Shown here: positions 1-7,359 of the stretch, one piece after another | Position numbering within the stretch: position 1 is the stretch's first letter | How the letters are laid out: every line of letters begins with the position of its first letter | Source: Acidiferrobacterales bacterium | GTDB taxonomy: Bacteria; Pseudomonadota; Gammaproteobacteria; Acidiferrobacterales; Sulfurifustaceae | DNA length: 12,707 nucleotides | NCBI GenBank assembly: GCA_919902095.1 | Contig: CAKKQL010000144.1 | Location: 1-12,707 of the forward strand | Reading direction: 5' to 3' | Made by a program: the position numbers and the translations under genes | The notes under the pieces: generated by a model | Seen by the model: only the letters and a program-made list of their open reading frames with translations | Databases searched by the model: none | Told to the model about the DNA's origin: nothing

Positions 1-449
1 AGACGACGCTGTCCATGGACGACACCGCGAAAATCGTCGAGGCCCTGCGCGCGCGTTTCCCCGTCATCAAATCGCCCAAGAAGGACGACATCTGCTACGC
101 CACCCAGAACCGTCAGGATGCCGTGAAGCGGCTGGCGCAGACGGTCGAAGTCGTACTGGTCGTGGGCTCTGCCAACAGCTCGAACTCGAACCGCCTGCGC
201 GAAGTAGCGCAGGCGCAGGGCGCGCGCGCCTACATGATTGACGGACCGGAGGATATTCGGCACGAATGGTTGGCGGGCGCCGAAAAAATTGGCCTGACGG
301 CCGGCGCGTCGGCGCCGGAAGTGCTGGTGCAGCAGGTGATCGCGCGTCTGCGCGAACTGGGGGCCGAGAAGGTGGAGGAGTCTGCGGGCCGGTCCGAAAG
401 CGTCTATTTCCCGCTGCCGAAGTCGCTGCAGCCGGCTACTACACCGTAG
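1..449 (+). CDS. ispH: 4-hydroxy-3-methylbut-2-enyl diphosphate reductase, C-terminal part (partial)
   Basis: This is the 3' end of ispH (lytB). The enzyme is a cytosolic [4Fe-4S] reductase that makes IPP and DMAPP from HMBPP in the last step of the MEP isoprenoid pathway. The open frame runs in from the left edge (codons in phase with position 3), so the start and the first two cluster cysteines lie outside the window. About 149 residues are visible, against roughly 310 for the whole protein. The third cluster cysteine is in [11 protein letters not shown] (Cys codon at 93-95). The substrate-binding Ser/Asn cluster [10 protein letters not shown] and the late loop TAGASAPE, whose serine binds the diphosphate, are both intact. 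The gene ends at TAG 15 bases before the convergent pilE stop. The same ispH/pilE convergence is known in Pseudomonas. Nothing suggests decay. Confidence 0.97.
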   Translation, partial: TTLSMDDTAKIVEALRARFPVIKSPKKDDICYATQNRQDAVKRLAQTVEVVLVVGSANSSNSNRLREVAQAQGARAYMIDGPEDIRHEWLAGAEKIGLTAGASAPEVLVQQVIARLRELGAEKVEESAGRSESVYFPLPKSLQPATTP

Positions 450-464
450 GCCGGGATCCCGCCA

Positions 465-959
465 CTATTTATCGGTCCACTTGGACGAATAACCATCGTT
501 GTTGGCCTTGTCCCACTGCTTGACGCCTGTGGAATCAATGCGGAATTTCCCGTCGTTGTTCTGACGTCCGGTTGCGCTCGCGTTGTTAGGGTCGGCGACC
601 AGGGTGTAGCCACAGGAATACTGGGAGCAGTTCGCGGCATTTAAAGTGCCGGCGGATATCGACAGCATGTAGTGACTTTCCGGTGAGGCGATGGAAATGC
701 CAAGCGTGCCAGTGGTATTGGTGCCGCAGGAACGGCCGCCCACAAGCGAAGCGGCGTACCAGTTGCATTCGGTGAAGAATTTTTCCTGCTGGTTGGCCGC
801 CTGGGTTAGCGCGATCTGCGCATCGGAGCGTCGCGTTTGCGTGATGTAATTCCGGTAACTCGGGTAGGCGATGGCGGCGAGAATGCCGATGATGACAATT
901 GTGATCATCAGCTCGATGAGCGTGAAGCCAGCGGTCGTTCTTCTCATGGATACATGCAC
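465..959 (-). CDS. pilE: type IV minor pilin PilE
   Basis: This is a small type IVa prepilin, last gene of the minor-pilin operon. It is expected to be cleaved and N-methylated by PilD in the inner membrane and to join the tip/priming complex. The leader ends at Gly11, followed by FTLIEL with the usual Glu at mature position 5, then a hydrophobic helix to about residue 33. The globular part contains Cys pairs (ECNWY...RSCGT and NCSQYSCGY) that probably form disulfides, and a C-terminal beta region. At 164 residues it is normal for the family. The start is ambiguous. ATG at 959 has GGAG only 3 bases upstream. ATG at 947 (MRRTTAG leader, 7 residues) has the same GGAG 11-12 bases upstream and a more typical leader length. 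The longer form is given as the outer limit. It could also be named as a generic PilE-like pilin, but its place after pilY1/pilY2 supports PilE. Confidence 0.93.
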   Translation of the reverse strand: MHVSMRRTTAGFTLIELMITIVIIGILAAIAYPSYRNYITQTRRSDAQIALTQAANQQEKFFTECNWYAASLVGGRSCGTNTTGTLGISIASPESHYMLSISAGTLNAANCSQYSCGYTLVADPNNASATGRQNNDGKFRIDSTGVKQWDKANNDGYSSKWTDK

Positions 960-967
960 TCCGGCGG

Positions 968-1306
968 TTAGCGGACGATCCGGACATCCGAGAGTACCGG
1001 CTTGGCCGAAGCCGGTGTCGCGGTAACCCGGATGTTAACATACATTCCCTTGCGCAGATCCGTGAGGTTGCCGGTCACGCCAGTGGCGCGATAGATGCGC
1101 GTCGAACTGGAGAGCAGAAATATCTGGTCCTCGATGACAAGGTAGCCCTCATCCAGGTACACCGCGCCGATTTTTCTTATCGCCTGATCGCGCGCGCTTG
1201 GGGCCGGGTAGCCGGTTGCCGGGTCCGCGGCCGGCGCCAACGCGGGCAGCCCGATGCCGAGCAGCAGGCCGGCAACGCCAAGAATGCGTGCTAGATGTAT
1301 CTTCAT
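968..1306 (-). CDS. pilY2: small secreted PilY2-like protein
   Basis: This protein of about 112 residues lies between pilY1 and pilE, exactly where pilY2 lies in Pseudomonas. The predicted N-terminus MKIHLARILGVAGLLLGIGL is a clear Sec signal peptide ending near ALAPAAD, so the product should be periplasmic or exported. The rest is a short beta-rich domain (IGAVYLDEGYLVIEDQIFLL ... GMYVNIRVTA) without catalytic motifs. The role of PilY2 is poorly defined; it is linked to pilus biogenesis by genetics in Pseudomonas. I chose ATG at 1306 because GGAG sits 9 bases upstream and the signal peptide then starts properly. An upstream in-frame ATG at 1351 overlaps the pilY1 stop as ATGA, which could allow coupling, but it would put 15 extra residues before the signal sequence. 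The name rests on position and general appearance more than on strong motifs. Confidence 0.75.
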   Translation of the reverse strand: MKIHLARILGVAGLLLGIGLPALAPAADPATGYPAPSARDQAIRKIGAVYLDEGYLVIEDQIFLLSSSTRIYRATGVTGNLTDLRKGMYVNIRVTATPASAKPVLSDVRIVR

Positions 1307-1347
1307 TAATTGAGGCTCCATGAAATTGCCTGCAATGGCAGACGGTT

Positions 1348-4300
1348 TCATTTGAGTTGTCGCCAGGATTGGCGACCACCCGTCTGACCACTGACATAAT
1401 TCTTGATGGTTGTGACGGCGCCGGTCGAGCCGGTTTCTGCCTTGAGATCCTGTCCGTTGGCAGGATCACGCAGGATCACCGGTTGCGGCATGATGCCGAT
1501 GCCGGGGTTGATGCCGGAGACCGGGATTGAGCCGCCGACCAGATCGCCCGTATCGCCGGTGACGGTTCCATCTTGGTCGATGTCGAAGACCGCTTGCGAC
1601 AGCCGCCCGCAGTTGGTCGGGCTGATTTCCATCAGCCAGCTGCTGCCGCCGTAGCTGCAGGCATCGCTTTGCGGGATAAGCGTGGTGAAGATGATGCGCG
1701 GCAGCGTGCCGCCGAGCAGCACCGGGTTCGAGATCGACCTTTCCCCCAGCGAGTCGGTATAGCCGGTGCGCAGATCGAGGCTGCAGCCCAGACAGTTACC
1801 GCTTCCGTCGGCACTGCAGATGCCGGAAGTGGCCCAGTTTTGGATTGTGGTGTTGCTGACCGTGCGTACCGAGGTGGAGCCGATGGTCGCGGTGCTGATG
1901 GTCTGCGCCAGCAGCTTGGCGCGAGTGACCGGAGTACCGCTGCCGGTATAGGGCTTGTCCCAAACGCCGTAGAAGGTGTTTACCGGGATACTGGTGGTGC
2001 TGGCGGTATTGTCGCCGGTTTCGATATATTTGCCGGTACCGAAGTAAACCATGTAGCCACTCGACTCCGTTGGGTGGTTGCCCACCTCGGGCCGTTGAGT
2101 GATTTTCTGGGCATTGTTGCTGGCATCAACTGCCACAAACAGCGGCATCGGCGTGCTACCGCTACTGTACTTCGAGTCCCAACTGCTTGGGTTGTTGCTG
2201 GTCAGGTCAACGACCCACATATTTCCCTTCAGGTCGCCGGCGTATACGTAATCGGCGACGTAATCACCTGTGGTGTCCACCACGGCCGGCTCCGAAAGCC
2301 CGTTGCCCGCACTCGTGACACCGTTGCTGAGATCAACCTTCCTGATGATGCTGCCGTCCTTGATATCAAGCACATACAGGACCGCCTTTTCGTTGGTGCT
2401 GTTGTAGCCGTTGCCGAAGATGGCCGCCCACTTGTAGCTGTTGCTGCCGTTGCGCACCTTGGTGATGGTTGGCTGGCCGAAGACGTGGCCCATGTCGTCC
2501 GGCGTCGCGGAATCGGTGAACTCCCACAGCACGATATTGCTGGCATTGTTATCGTTGAACGCCACCGACGACTCGGTAACGCCGTTCGGATCGGTCACAT
2601 CGAGCGCGAATACCCCCTTGCCACCGGCGGCCAGTCCGCTGACGAGCACCGTGCGCCAGCAGGCCACCGAGGAACAGCCGTTGGTGAAGGTGGCGTAGGC
2701 GTCCCCCACGGTTGGCGAGCCGTTTACGTAATACTTATGGGCGGTGCTGTAGGTGGGTGCCGTGAGATAGGGGAGATTTGAAAATACCTGTGACGGCACA
2801 TAGGCAAGCTTCTCCTGGCCGGTGGTGGCATCGAAACCGTGGAGCATGCCGTCGTTCGCCCCGACGTAGATGACGCCGCTGCGGCCGACGTATGTGCTAC
2901 GAAAGGTCGGGTGCGGGCTGGTCTCGAGATCCGGCAGGCTCGGTGGGGAGCCGACAAAGATCGGCGTGGAGTCGATGACGTCTCCCAGCTTGAAGCCGTC
3001 ATTGCGCTCGCGGTAATTGTTGCCGGTGCCTTCGTTGCTGGTGCTGCCGCGCAGCCATTCGAGACGTGCCTGTCCCTGGCTGTCATTGGTGCCCAGCGTC
3101 GGACTGGTATTCAGGTATGACTGCTGCGCGGCCGTGAGCGCGTTCCCGCCGCTGGTGGTCCAGCGGAACGGGATGCCATGGCTTGAGGTATTGGCCGTAA
3201 GAATAACCCGTCCGGTGCTCCAATCTTGGAGCTTGAGTTGGTCCTTGGCGCTCCATACCTGATTCTCCACGCTACCGTTGGAGGAAAGACTGAGCGCGCG
3301 TACGTCGCCGCTCCACTCGCCGCTGATGAAGCGCGCCTGGTACAGACGGGTGCTGGTGCTCAGCGAGCGCGAGTTCACCGCCACCGCGGCCGAGGAACCG
3401 GTGCGGTCGGTCAAGTTGTTCTGCGCCGTGCTCAGCGCGGAGGCAAGCGCGGACGCCGTCTCCGCGCTCAGGAACCGCCCGCGGCCATTGTAGGCGGCGT
3501 GCCGCAGGTCGTCTGTCTTGGAGGCATTGCTCGAGGTGGCGGTCACGGAAGGCCAGGCGAAGGCCGTGGTCTTGCTGGTCGGGTCGGCGGTGATCTCGCC
3601 GGAAACGCCGAAGGCCACGGCGTAAGTCACCATGTGCTGAGAGGTGTTTTCATCCACGCCGGCAATGACCGGCACCTGGTTGCTGAGCGTGGCCGACAGG
3701 TCGCGTTCATAGTAGTGCATGGCGATGTCGGCGAGCGTGTTCGAGGCGCTATCGCCGTAGGCGACGAAGTTCAGGTTGTCATAGCTCGAACTGGCGTCGC
3801 CGTCGGCATTGCCGATACCACTGAAGGAATCGGTCCACGCCCCGTCGGTCATCAGGATGGCGAAGTTCTGCTGGCAGGCGCCACCGTCGGCGGCGCCCTG
3901 GATCGGGCAGCCGGAGATGGTGGTGGTGGAGCCGAAAACATTGTTGCTGACGCATTCGAAGTACTTTCCCGTTTCGTCGAGCTTGGTCCGCAACGGGGTC
4001 GTGCTGCCCGCCGGTTTGGCGCTGAAAATCCCGTTCAGCAGGGCGCGCGTGGTGCCACTGGTGGTGGATTCGTTGAGCGCCAGGATGGAAATGTTGCTGG
4101 CGGCAACGTTGCTGTTGATGGTGGCATGCGCCACCCGGTACTGGGAGTTGGCCGCAACCCCGACGAACTTGCTGATGGCGTTTTTCGAGGCCAGGTCGCG
4201 CTTGCGGTAGTAGCTGAACCAGTTGGCGAAGTTCTGGAACTCCTCGGTGCGGGTGCAGTTTAAGTAGTCGGCGCAGTCGGTGCGGGCCGAGGTACGCGTA

Positions 4301-5103
4301 AACGTCGTCGGGCAGGTGGCGCCGGTGGAGCAATCGGAAATGCCGGCAGCGCGGATTTCATAGAGTTCATGGCTTTCGTTCGCGGCTACGACGCCGTCGC
4401 CGTTTTCGTCATACCACCTGTAATAATGCGCCGGGTACATGGTAACGGAGACGCTGGCGACAGCTGAGCCGCTGGGTGTCGGACAATAGTCCGTCGTGTA
4501 GCTCATGTCGTTCCGGAGGTCGATCGTGCCATTGCTTGTGTTGTAGGGGTTGTAAGGCGCGGCAGAGGGTGACACGCTGCTGTAATTAACCCCGGTCGAA
4601 CTCGCGCCCTCCCATGGCGTGTAGCGCACATCCGGGTTGTAGTAAATCTTGTTGTAGTCTTTGTTGCGCGCGCGCCATACGCCGCTGTAGGGCGAGGTGA
4701 CGCTGCGCGCGCTCAGCGCCGCTTCCGTCGCGATAATATAGATTTGAGCGGTGTTGGCGTTTGCCGCCGGCGCTGTTCCGCTGGACGATCCCTGGTGCGT
4801 ATAACGATAATCATAGGTAGTGCCGCTGCAGGTGCCGAGCGTTATCTTGCCTTCGTTCTCGGACGTCAGCATGCCGTAGTCCATGGTTTCGGTATCGTCC
4901 GCGAGAAAAACGATGTTTGGCTTGGCCGAGGTGGTCAGGAACAGCGGCGAGGTGGAGAAAGTGAGTTGAGCGGCGATGGCGATGCAGGGCGCTGCCACCA
5001 GCAACACAAGGAGCGCACCCTGGTTCAGTTTTTCCGCAACACGCCGCACCGGCCGCAGTAAATGTCCGGTATTCCAATGCTCGTTATCGGGCGTGGTTTT
5101 CAC
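1348..5103 (-). CDS. pilY1: type IV pilus tip adhesin/biogenesis factor PilY1
   Basis: PilY1 is a large exported protein at the pilus tip that promotes pilus extension and surface adhesion and sensing. This copy has 1251 residues. A long signal region ends around residue 46. The N-terminal half looks like a von Willebrand A domain: a MIDAS-like D69-x-T71-x-T73 (D-x-S-x-S with S to T changes) and LMTDG at 417-421. A canonical EF-hand loop stands at 232-243 (D, N, D, G, ..., E). From about 700 to 1060 is the C-terminal beta-propeller typical of the family (GVIYVGANDGMLHGFD at 743-758), with the acidic loop D943/D947/D951, which matches the known calcium site. A further D-x-D-x-D-G loop begins at 1174. 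The start is GTG at 5103 with GAGGA 9 bases upstream. pilX ends 35 bases before it. I see no RGD motif. Confidence 0.96.
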   Translation of the reverse strand: MKTTPDNEHWNTGHLLRPVRRVAEKLNQGALLVLLVAAPCIAIAAQLTFSTSPLFLTTSAKPNIVFLADDTETMDYGMLTSENEGKITLGTCSGTTYDYRYTHQGSSSGTAPAANANTAQIYIIATEAALSARSVTSPYSGVWRARNKDYNKIYYNPDVRYTPWEGASSTGVNYSSVSPSAAPYNPYNTSNGTIDLRNDMSYTTDYCPTPSGSAVASVSVTMYPAHYYRWYDENGDGVVAANESHELYEIRAAGISDCSTGATCPTTFTRTSARTDCADYLNCTRTEEFQNFANWFSYYRKRDLASKNAISKFVGVAANSQYRVAHATINSNVAASNISILALNESTTSGTTRALLNGIFSAKPAGSTTPLRTKLDETGKYFECVSNNVFGSTTTISGCPIQGAADGGACQQNFAILMTDGAWTDSFSGIGNADGDASSSYDNLNFVAYGDSASNTLADIAMHYYERDLSATLSNQVPVIAGVDENTSQHMVTYAVAFGVSGEITADPTSKTTAFAWPSVTATSSNASKTDDLRHAAYNGRGRFLSAETASALASALSTAQNNLTDRTGSSAAVAVNSRSLSTSTRLYQARFISGEWSGDVRALSLSSNGSVENQVWSAKDQLKLQDWSTGRVILTANTSSHGIPFRWTTSGGNALTAAQQSYLNTSPTLGTNDSQGQARLEWLRGSTSNEGTGNNYRERNDGFKLGDVIDSTPIFVGSPPSLPDLETSPHPTFRSTYVGRSGVIYVGANDGMLHGFDATTGQEKLAYVPSQVFSNLPYLTAPTYSTAHKYYVNGSPTVGDAYATFTNGCSSVACWRTVLVSGLAAGGKGVFALDVTDPNGVTESSVAFNDNNASNIVLWEFTDSATPDDMGHVFGQPTITKVRNGSNSYKWAAIFGNGYNSTNEKAVLYVLDIKDGSIIRKVDLSNGVTSAGNGLSEPAVVDTTGDYVADYVYAGDLKGNMWVVDLTSNNPSSWDSKYSSGSTPMPLFVAVDASNNAQKITQRPEVGNHPTESSGYMVYFGTGKYIETGDNTASTTSIPVNTFYGVWDKPYTGSGTPVTRAKLLAQTISTATIGSTSVRTVSNTTIQNWATSGICSADGSGNCLGCSLDLRTGYTDSLGERSISNPVLLGGTLPRIIFTTLIPQSDACSYGGSSWLMEISPTNCGRLSQAVFDIDQDGTVTGDTGDLVGGSIPVSGINPGIGIMPQPVILRDPANGQDLKAETGSTGAVTTIKNYVSGQTGGRQSWRQLK

Positions 5104-5123
5104 TGCGGCGCTTCCTCGTTCAT
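5100..5123 (-). other. possible 7-codon minicistron before pilY1
   Basis: Between pilX and pilY1, an ATG at 5123 has a good Shine-Dalgarno sequence (GGGAG, 6 bases upstream). It opens a seven-codon frame (MNEEAPQ) whose TGA overlaps the GTG start of pilY1 as GTGA. It could couple pilY1 translation to upstream ribosomes or simply be chance. Nothing shows that the peptide matters. Confidence 0.3.
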
Positions 5124-5138
5124 GGGCTGCTCCCTGCG

Positions 5139-5705
5139 CTAGAAGTCTCGGGCAAAGGTGGATTGCAACATGACCACCGCAGCATCGGTGCCGCCCGTGC
5201 CCCGCGCCGTGACGCGCAGGATGGTCGTTCCCGTGCTCTTGTAGCGGGTATCGTGGACCAGACTGCCGCTGGTTTCCTGCACCTCATCCAGGTCCTCGAT
5301 AATGTATTTCGGTTGAGTGTTGATCTTTCCGAGGTTGCCGCTGCCGCTGGCGCCGGGCGTGTTCGGGTAGGTCACGACATTGCTTCCGGACCAATTCACG
5401 CTTTCCCAGTTGGGCGTGGCGGCCGCCGAGTCGGTGACATACAGCCCGATGCTGTTATCCGGAAAATACGGCTTTCCGATTTGGGTGTAGATCCAGTTTT
5501 CACCGGCGGCCAGCGCCGACTCGGCCGCCTGAAAGGCCAGATTCCGGTCCTTGACGTTACCTGCCATTTTTTCCTCGAGCGACGTGGTGTTGAGCGCCGT
5601 AATGCCGATGATGGTCAGCAGCAGCAGAAAAACCAGCGCCATGACCAGGGCCACACCCTGTTGCGGGTGACGGCGGGCAGGCGGCGGAAGGTATGCAGAA
5701 TGCAT
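5139..5705 (-). CDS. pilX: type IV minor pilin PilX
   Basis: This minor pilin-like protein belongs to the tip/priming complex. The 188-residue product starts with a basic leader ending at Gly17, then a hydrophobic helix (ALVMALVFLLLLTIIGITAL) and the family signature TTSLEEKMAGNVKDRNLAFQAAESAL (residues about 40-65), which is diagnostic of the PilX N-terminal domain. Position +5 of the mature protein is Met, not the Glu of ordinary pilins. GspK of type II secretion also lacks this Glu, and the change fits a subunit with nothing above it. The C-terminal part ends in a conserved beta region (STGTTILRVTARGTGGTDAA). AGGA stands 9 bases before the ATG. pilW ends 14 bases upstream. Confidence 0.94.
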   Translation of the reverse strand: MHSAYLPPPARRHPQQGVALVMALVFLLLLTIIGITALNTTSLEEKMAGNVKDRNLAFQAAESALAAGENWIYTQIGKPYFPDNSIGLYVTDSAAATPNWESVNWSGSNVVTYPNTPGASGSGNLGKINTQPKYIIEDLDEVQETSGSLVHDTRYKSTGTTILRVTARGTGGTDAAVVMLQSTFARDF

Positions 5706-5719
5706 GTGGAATTATCCTG

Positions 5720-6850
5720 TCAGAAGTGATTACGCAGCTGGATAGTGGAATTGAAGGCGCGTCGCCGCACATTGTCGTTATACGGGCCGGCGGTGTTGCC
5801 GGCGATGTCGTAAGTGCGGGTATCCGGGTCGCGGTCAACGTTGTCAAGGGTTTTCACCAGCAGTCCGACACGCGCGGTGATCACCTTGCGCCAGTTGCCG
5901 ACTGCCGACGGATCGCGGTAAATATTTGGCACCTTATCGCCGGTGGTGTCTGTATCCTCGCCATAGGACAGCCTCATGATTTCGATGCCCTCCACCAGTT
6001 CGTATGTGTTGAGACTGGCGTTGTTCGCGAGCTCACGACGGAAGAGGGCCGGTGGGTTGGCGGTGCCGTTGCTGCGCCGGCCGATGAAATAGATGCGCGT
6101 GATGAGCTTCATGATCTCGGCATCGTTTTCGTAAGAATGCGTCAGGAAATTACTGGTGTTAGATGCGGAGGAGTGGGCTATGGTGATCTTGCCAGAACCG
6201 GATGACGTATTCGTGGTCTTGAAGACATCCGCGGACTTGCAGTCGGATACCATCAAAATATCGCCGGCCGCGACGCTGCTGGCCAGGGTGGCGGTGTTGA
6301 GGATCTGGATATTTGCATTGCTCGGATCAGAGTTTCCCGTAAGGTGCGTGCTGAGCGTGTCCGCCCGCTGAATGACGACGACATCGCTGCCGGTGATGGG
6401 CTGGATATGGCCGCTGCCGCTCGGGAAATAGTCCGACGGCAGATCCGGATCCCATTCGGTCAATGCGCCGGAACAGGATGAGGAACAGGCATATTTATAG
6501 CCTGCAATTCCATCGGGGTTGAATGTAGAGACGTCCGCCGGCGGATCCACGAGATTGCCCACAGCTGTCCCGCTCAGGTTGGCGCTGCAACCGGCGTACC
6601 CCGCCATGCGGATGTCCTGCGCCAGAAATTCCATGGCGAAGCGCCCGCTTTCCTGGACGCGCGCAAGGCTTTCTTCGAGGTTGTAGGTGCTCCGGCTGGA
6701 GACGAACAACCTGGCTACCGCCGCCAGGATGATCAGGCCAATTGTTATGGCCACCATGAGTTCCACCAGTGTCAGCCCGGCGACGCGATGTCGGTTCCAT
6801 GCAGCCGTGAAATGGCGATTGCGGAGATTCGAGCCATCGACGGTCTTCAT
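5720..6850 (-). CDS. pilW: type IV minor pilin PilW
   Basis: PilW is a large minor pilin needed for type IV pilus assembly; it works with PilX, PilV and FimU in the priming complex. This one has 376 residues. The leader is rather long (25 residues, ending VAG) and cleavage would leave L-T-L-V-E, with Glu at mature position 5 and Leu instead of the more usual Phe/Met at position 1. The helix VAITIGLIILAAVARLFVSS follows, then the family stretch SLARVQESGRFAMEFLAQDI and RMAGYAGC (about 60-87). The large C-terminal domain is beta-rich (GSDVVVIQRAD, VEGIEIMRLSYGEDTD). The ATG overlaps the pilV stop as ATGA, and GAGG lies 7 bases upstream inside pilV, so translation is probably coupled. Confidence 0.95.
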   Translation of the reverse strand: MKTVDGSNLRNRHFTAAWNRHRVAGLTLVELMVAITIGLIILAAVARLFVSSRSTYNLEESLARVQESGRFAMEFLAQDIRMAGYAGCSANLSGTAVGNLVDPPADVSTFNPDGIAGYKYACSSSCSGALTEWDPDLPSDYFPSGSGHIQPITGSDVVVIQRADTLSTHLTGNSDPSNANIQILNTATLASSVAAGDILMVSDCKSADVFKTTNTSSGSGKITIAHSSASNTSNFLTHSYENDAEIMKLITRIYFIGRRSNGTANPPALFRRELANNASLNTYELVEGIEIMRLSYGEDTDTTGDKVPNIYRDPSAVGNWRKVITARVGLLVKTLDNVDRDPDTRTYDIAGNTAGPYNDNVRRRAFNSTIQLRNHF

Positions 6851-7359
6851 GGCTGGGCCTCGACATCGAGTCGCATGTATATGTCATTTTCCTTCCATGC
6901 GACGGCAACGCGGTATATCGAGCCTGATTGTTCGCAGCTCGCAGGATAGCCGTTGGTATCGTCGGTGAAACTTCCCTTGCAGATTGCACCCTTGCCCTCC
7001 GCGAGCAGGCTGGCATTAGCGGTGTTCCACTTGCGGATGTCGTACTGGGCAAGCTGGGTACCGGTGCAGGTTGTGCTGGTGCAATCGGAGACTGTCGCCC
7101 CCAGTGTCTCACCGAGTGTGACGTTGCTGTAAGTCGTGTTGATGGTGCTGCCGCTGCCGCTTTTGTTGGCGCGCATGCGGTCGATGATGTCGTAGGCTTG
7201 CAATACCGCCTGCGTGCGTTCGTAGGATTGATGGTTGAACTTGAGTCCGGTGGTCTGGAGTGCGGCGAGTCCGAGCAGGCCGACGGAAAGCACCGCCAAG
7301 GCCACCAGCACTTCAATGAGGCTGAAGCCATGTGGAAGAGGGCTGGTTGGCCGCCTCAT
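6847..7359 (-). CDS. pilV: type IV minor pilin PilV
   Basis: PilV is a minor pilin of the type IVa tip/priming complex. The 170-residue product has an 11-residue leader ending HG, then FSLIEVLVALAVLSVGLLGL with Glu at mature position 5. The next part (AALQTTGLKFNHQSYERTQA, then DIIDRMRANK) is the typical PilV region after the helix, in which bases RxQA and the DRMRAN motif recur across the family. Four cysteines in the globular part (SDCTSTTC, GAICKG, ASCEQ) could form disulfides. The ATG overlaps the fimT stop by four bases (ATGA). No Shine-Dalgarno sequence is obvious, so coupling to fimT translation is the likely mode of initiation. Confidence 0.95.
   Translation of the reverse strand: MRRPTSPLPHGFSLIEVLVALAVLSVGLLGLAALQTTGLKFNHQSYERTQAVLQAYDIIDRMRANKSGSGSTINTTYSNVTLGETLGATVSDCTSTTCTGTQLAQYDIRKWNTANASLLAEGKGAICKGSFTDDTNGYPASCEQSGSIYRVAVAWKENDIYMRLDVEAQP

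Noticed and set aside
450..464. bidirectional terminator between ispH and pilE
   Set aside because: The 15-base gap holds the loopless palindrome CGGGATCCCG but no stem-loop with a T tract in either direction.
1573..2781. 402-codon + strand frame opposite pilY1, and a 345-codon one at 3226-4263
   Set aside because: Both are antisense shadows of pilY1 in GC-rich DNA; they show low-complexity Gly/Ala/Val/Arg composition and no family features.
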